NCBI GenBank assembly: GCA_003024985.2
Contig: PXIH01S0021986.1
DNA length: 11,104 nt
Source of the DNA: Euperipatoides rowelli
Lineage: Eukaryota > Onychophora > Udeonychophora > Euonychophora > Peripatopsidae
Direction: 5' to 3' (one strand)
Below, in pieces: positions 7,708-11,104 of the stretch. Numbering within the stretch: the first letter of the stretch is position 1; each line of letters starts with the position of its first letter. A program made the translations under genes and the position numbers. The notes below the pieces were generated by a model. It was not told where the DNA came from, made no database searches, and worked only from the letters and a program-made list of their open reading frames with translations.

Positions 7708-8241
7708 TTAACCTAAATCATTTCTTTTTGTGTGTTTATATAATGTGAAAAACATTTTTACTTTTGAATTGTGCCACCCGCTCCCTTAATTAACCCTTCA
7801 TCTCCCACATCTTGTTTGTTTTTAACTTGTTCCCTCAAAAAAAAAAATATGTAAGATTTATTTAGATATAATCCAGGTCGGCCTATTCATTCACTCCAAT
7901 ACAAACATTCCATTTTTTTTTCTTCATTCTTTTAAATAGGCTAGTGGCTCAATCATTAATGAAGAGTGCTTGGAACTAATAATATGTTTATGTAAAGGCT
8001 TACTGTATACGGTAGTGTATTATCCATAGAGTCATAATTCATAGATTCCTAGTCATTATCATTTTTTAGATTGAGATGTTTATATCTATATTTATTTTGT
8101 TTAGTCTTGTCAATGATTTTTTTCCCCATCATTATTATATCTTCACGTTGGCAAGTAACTTCATATTGTTTTTGAAAGTGAATATGAAAATTAGTTTGGA
8201 ATTTTCCATTAATGAAAGAATAAACTCAGATGTTCATTTTT
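7708..8241 (+). repeat. Tandem-like duplication Y, copy Y1
   Basis: 534 bp align with 8342-8877 at roughly 92% identity. The copy ends exactly at the N at 8242, in the middle of a sequence that continues in Y2. Differences are scattered substitutions and small indels. It has no coding content. The + open frame 8076-8276 is AT-driven and crosses the N. Confidence 0.9.
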
Positions 8242-8242
8242 N
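8242..8242. other. Single N at the right end of Y1, probable contig join
   Basis: The alignment of Y1 with Y2 breaks exactly at this N. This is the behaviour of a contig end rather than of a natural duplication boundary. Confidence 0.6.
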
Positions 8243-8274
8243 ATACACATTAAAACCTATTTTAAATGAATTTT

Positions 8275-8300
8275 AAGTGGGGGGACCTTAGTGACCCCAC
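8275..8300. repeat. GC-rich hairpin left of Y2
   Basis: GTGGGG (8277-8282) is paired with CCCCAC (8295-8300). The sequence resembles the hairpin at 5529-5549 in its AAGTGGGGG start and its run of C at the end. Confidence 0.4.
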
Positions 8301-8341
8301 TCAGTCCTTTATGTTTCAAAAATAGCTCAGTACTTTATAGG

Positions 8342-8877
8342 TTAACCTGAATCATTTCTTTTTGTGTGTTTATATAAATGTGAAAATCATTTTTTTCTTT
8401 TGAATTGTGCTACCCGCTCCCTTAAATAACCCTTCATCTGCCGCATCTTGTTTGCATTTTTAACTTGTTCCCTAAAAAAAAAAAAAATGTAATATTTAAT
8501 TAGATATAATCCAAGTAGGCCTATTCATTCACCCCTATCCAAACATTCCACTTCTTCATTTTTTTAAATAGGCTAGTGGCCCAATCATTAATGAAGAATG
8601 CTTGGAACTAATAATATGTTTATGTAAAGGCTTACTGTTTACTACAGTATAGTGTATTATCCAGAGGGTCATAATTCATAGGTTCCTATACATTATCGTT
8701 TTTTAGATTGAGATGTTTATATCTCTATTTATTTTGTTTAGTCTTGTCAATGATTTTTTCCCCATCATTATTATATCTTCACATTGGCAAGTAACTTCAT
8801 ATTATTTTTGAAAGTGAATATGAAAAATAGTTTGTAATTTTACGTTAATGAAAGAATAAACTCAGATGTTCATTTTT
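8342..8877 (+). repeat. Tandem-like duplication Y, copy Y2
   Basis: This is the partner of Y1, 536 bp. It continues without a break on its right into the minisatellite region, so it marks the natural extension of Y. It contains the TAGGCCTA-like word GTAGGCCTATTC that reads GTCGGCCTATTC in Y1. Confidence 0.9.
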
Positions 8878-8922
8878 GCACAATTCAAAAAATTGTCTAT
8901 TCATTACACGCATAAGCACAGG

Positions 8923-8996
8923 TATCAATATCAAATATCAGTATCAAATACCAGTATCAAACATCACATATCAATATCAAATATTAAATATCAGAA
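8923..8996 (+). repeat. Degenerate 13-bp minisatellite
   Basis: Units of the type TATCAATATCAAA repeat at least three times in register (TATCAATATCAAA, TATCAGTATCAAA, TACCAGTATCAAA), followed by more degenerate units. The block grades into ATATTAAA-type simple sequence up to about 9080. Confidence 0.75.
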
Positions 8997-9504
8997 AATA
9001 TTAAAATATTAAATACTAATCAATACTCATAACGATATTATATTTCATATTTTTTCATAATTAATAAATATCAATATTTATAATATTCTAGCAAAACATA
9101 TCATTTTTATGATTATCATTGCAAATATTTATAACTTAAAAGTTTTTTTAGTATAATACAGTATAACTATCCATCCATTCATCTGTCAATTTTTAATCTC
9201 AACATAAATAATTTAACCCTTCAAAGTCAGGGTTATACTGTATTCTACTACAGTGAGATATACTTCTTCCTACCTTTAATTATGGAGATTTTTATAAATT
9301 TTTTTCCATATATATCTCTCTGCTATAGTGAAATGTTCATCCTCAGCTGATCTGTCCATTTAAATAATTTTACCATATTTCATAATTTAATGAATATTTC
9401 AACCATAGCTTATTTTTCATTGATGTTTTCCTCAACTCATTTTTTAACATTTTTCAACAATCCTAAATTTTTAAATATACGTTGGTTGTTTATTCTGACT
9501 GACA
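8997..9504. other. Very AT-rich stretch, nothing coding
   Basis: ATATTAAA-type simple sequence fades into ordinary AT-rich DNA. A small inverted repeat ACTGTA/TACAGT lies around 9237-9254. No open frame of interest or regulatory signal is supported. Confidence 0.4.
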
Positions 9505-9690
9505 TTGGGTTACATGCAGTGCCTCCTAAGAACCTTACTCCATGAAGCTTATCCAGACCAGGGCCAGGTAGATATCCATCCTGGGGATATTGAAGCAAAG
9601 TACGGAACTCCAGCTGTACTTAAGGCCCGCTGCTCCTGTTCAACCACTCAGTCTAGTGCTGAGCCTTATGTTTGTTGTTATATTTAGTTT
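9505..9690 (+). CDS. Short GC-richer open frame, unrecognised (possible exon remnant)
   Basis: The ATG at 9505 opens 60 codons plus a stop. The core from about 9517 to 9665 is distinctly GC-richer than both flanks and reads as ordinary protein (HEAYPDQGQVDIHPGDIEAK, then YGTPAVLKARCSCST). An acceptor-like ACATGCAG ends at 9520, so the coding part may start there and not at the ATG. No donor is obvious. It lies about 100 bp upstream of the decayed nuclease-CXC gene and could be an exon or upstream piece of it, but I see no similarity that shows this. Neither the neighbouring + frames nor the minus strand is open across the core. The function is unknown. Confidence 0.35.
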
Positions 9691-9792
9691 TACATTATTT
9701 CATTTTTTTTTATTTCAGCTCCTATTGTCTACTTAGTTTACATTTTCCATTTCTATCACAACATAAGATGTATTTTTAAATAAGTTTAGTAA

Positions 9793-10574
9793 GACACCAC
9801 TACTTGGCATTGTCCCTTGTGGGGGTCAGACCTAAAGAAACACCCATGTAAAGTTTGCAATATTAAGACACTACAGAGTGCACTCACAGATGTGAAAGAC
9901 ACATTGCTCTTCAGACATGCTGCAACAGGATGCGATAAAACTCTAGCACTAAAGAAAAAGGGAAAAATTCAAAATCCTTAGATCAAATCCAGAACTACAA
10001 AACTGAGTTAAGATCTTTTATGAAAAAAGTTCAGATTCACGGGATATAGCAGAGGCAGGCAAATATTTTCTACTGAACATTTATAAACGCGGATACACCA
10101 AATCTTTGAATGATTTATGATATATAATATAAGTATAGCAAAATGGCTAGCTTAAAAATGACACCTAACCAAAAAATTGGCCTTTTGAACTTGCTTCCCA
10201 CTTCTGATACAGCATGTCAGCACTCACTAAGAATTTACCACCAAATACAAGATTGGCTAGGAAACAAACTCTCACCAACAGATTGGGGATGGAGAAAATC
10301 CGGAATGACATTATTGCCTATCTGCACTACATTGCCAGCAGCACCCAAAGAAGTACTTCACTTAATAAGTTGTAATTGCAAAACAGGAGGTAAGACAAAA
10401 AATGACAGTGCAAAAAGGGAAGGGCTTCACTGTTCGATGATAGGTGGGGAATGCAAAGGAACGTCATACGGAAATGCTCCTTTCATAGACAATGATGAAT
10501 CGGTTATGATGTATCCCAACATGATGAGCCTGAAGAAGAAACAATGTGATAATTTGATTATTATAAACTGACGA
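9793..10574 (+). pseudogene. Decayed nuclease-like protein with C-terminal CXC (tesmin/TSO1-like) motif
   Basis: Three consecutive frames make one protein remnant. Frame 1 (9793-9981) reads KVCNIKTLQSALTDVKDTLL, then FRHAATGCDKTLALKKKGK. Frame 2 (about 9971-10120) reads LRSNPELQN, a TGA at 10004, then SSDSRDIAEAGKYFLLNIYK up to TGA 10118-10120. Frame 3 (10128-10574) reads LLPTSDTACQHSLRIYHQIQ, DWLGNKLSPTDWGW, then a Cys-rich tail. From memory this order (a HAxTGCDxT...KGK box, an EAGxxFLLxIY box, an LPPTS-type box with xHSxRxYxQxQxWLG, a WGW, and a C-terminal Cys cluster) is that of a multicopy invertebrate protein family. The GCD box resembles the acid-plus-helical-arch end of PIN/FEN-like nucleases, which is an inference. 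The ATG at 10143 is internal, not a true start. Two frameshifts, at least two nonsense codons and loss of several cysteines show that it is not functional. The upstream part of the protein is missing or unrecognised. Confidence 0.8.
10370..10480 (+). other. Degenerate CXC cysteine motif of the pseudogene
   Basis: In the frame from ATG 10143, cysteines remain at residues 77, 79, 97 and 104 (SCNCKTG and GLHCS...GECKGTS). The positions where a CXC domain would carry further cysteines hold Gly83, Asp88, Ala90, Gly101 or Gly102, and Tyr109. CXC domains bind zinc through a fixed set of cysteines, so this one could not fold normally. The flanking WGW, PPAP-like (LPAAPKE) and GTS words are kept. Confidence 0.65.
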
Positions 10575-10656
10575 CAAAACGATTATGTTTTAATGAATAT
10601 TAAATTCTGCAACTTTAAAATAAAACAAATCCCATCAAATATTGTTATCTATGTAC

Positions 10657-10668
10657 AATAGGCCTATT
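10657..10668. repeat. AATAGGCCTATT palindrome
   Basis: This is a perfect 12-bp palindrome. Closely related words occur in Y1 and Y2 (CGGCCTATTC and TAGGCCTATTC). TAGGCCTA words are frequent, as I recall, in some marine deuterostome genomes, which is only a weak hint to the organism. Confidence 0.4.
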
Positions 10669-11000
10669 TGAAATTGGGTGTATTTTTTAAATTACATTTA
10701 ACTCAGGCAGTTCACACAGAATTTTTTTTAAAAAAAATTTTTGTTCATTGACCAGATATGAGGATGTTTTTTTTTTTTTTTAAGAACACAATCAGTGTGG
10801 ATTTTTTTTTTTAGAGGACACCACTATAAACGAATGTCTTTCAGACAAATGACAAAACATAAAGAATATCTATAGAATTAGTATTATAGGAAATTTTATG
10901 CTTTTTAATTTTGGTACTATTAATTTTTGCTGAATATCCAGTGGTTTAAAAGTTATAAGCCAAAATGTATTTTAAACTGGGTGTTTGGTGGCCATTATCC

Positions 11001-11010
11001 AAGATGGCGG
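11001..11010 (+). promoter_or_regulatory. YY1-like motif AAGATGGCGG
   Basis: AAGATGGCGG matches the core of the YY1 binding consensus, within a GC-richer spot. It is partly mirrored by GGCCAT just upstream (10990-10995). Such motifs lie in promoters and in transposon ends. What follows lies outside the window. Confidence 0.35.
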
Positions 11011-11104
11011 AAAATTCCGTTAGCTGCCCACCGCTATTTTTATTTTTATTTCAGTTTTTTTTTTCATTCTTAGTTTATTAATAGCGGTTAGTATTTCTTA
11101 AACA

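Larger units (their letters stand above)
10575..11104. other. AT-rich 3' flank, no gene
   Basis: This is downstream of the pseudogene. It holds A/T homopolymers (for example poly(T) near 10769-10782), the perfect palindrome AATAGGCCTATT at 10657-10668, and a GC-richer spot at about 10988-11033 with a YY1-like motif. No open frame is supported. Confidence 0.4.

Noticed and set aside
8076-8276. 66-codon + frame crossing the N at 8242
   Set aside because: It crosses a probable contig join and is Phe/Ile-rich; Y2 does not preserve it.
8923-9080. CRISPR-like array
   Set aside because: The repeats are short, contiguous and degenerate with no spacers. This is a simple minisatellite in eukaryotic DNA.

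Overview
The window looks like nuclear DNA from an invertebrate animal. It is strongly AT-rich (roughly 30% GC by eye), almost free of long open frames, full of A/T homopolymers and dispersed repeats, and has eukaryotic splice-site and poly(A) signals. The palindrome AATAGGCCTATT and its relatives, the apparent high polymorphism or recent duplication, and a remnant of a multicopy invertebrate protein family would fit a marine invertebrate. The sequence does not settle the phylum. No intact conventional gene is visible. There is no rRNA, tRNA, CRISPR array or bacterial-type operon.

Left part (1-2865). This is mostly intronic or intergenic AT-rich DNA. Three short phase-compatible segments on the + strand (644-724, 2258-2338, 2396 to about 2520) can be read as the 3' end of a spliced gene. 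The last has a very strong polypyrimidine acceptor, a stop, an AATAAA and a GU-rich stretch. The model is plausible but unproven and the product is not recognised.

Middle part (2866-8241). This is a mosaic of repeats. It holds a foldback element (2910-3018), a 152-bp exact direct repeat (3201-3352 and 4774-4925), a segment with two RFX/X-box-like palindromes, and a hAT-like transposon end at 4641-4772. A diverged duplication of about 600 bp (X1 4902-5498, X2 7057-7660) carries a broken, exon-like Pro/Gln-rich reading frame. Y1 (7708-8241) pairs with Y2 (8342-8877).

Right part (8243-11104). This holds Y2, a 13-bp degenerate minisatellite, an unrecognised short open frame at 9505-9687, and the clearest protein homology of the window. 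That is a decayed copy (9793-10574, three frames) of a nuclease-like protein ending in a degenerate tesmin/TSO1-type CXC cysteine motif. A YY1-like motif lies near the right edge.

Five single N characters (2865, 3353, 4773, 5650, 8242) look like scaffold joins. Three of them coincide exactly with ends of duplicated blocks, so part of the apparent duplication may be an assembly or haplotype artefact. The main result is this joint reading of repeats and joins, together with the decayed nuclease-CXC gene.
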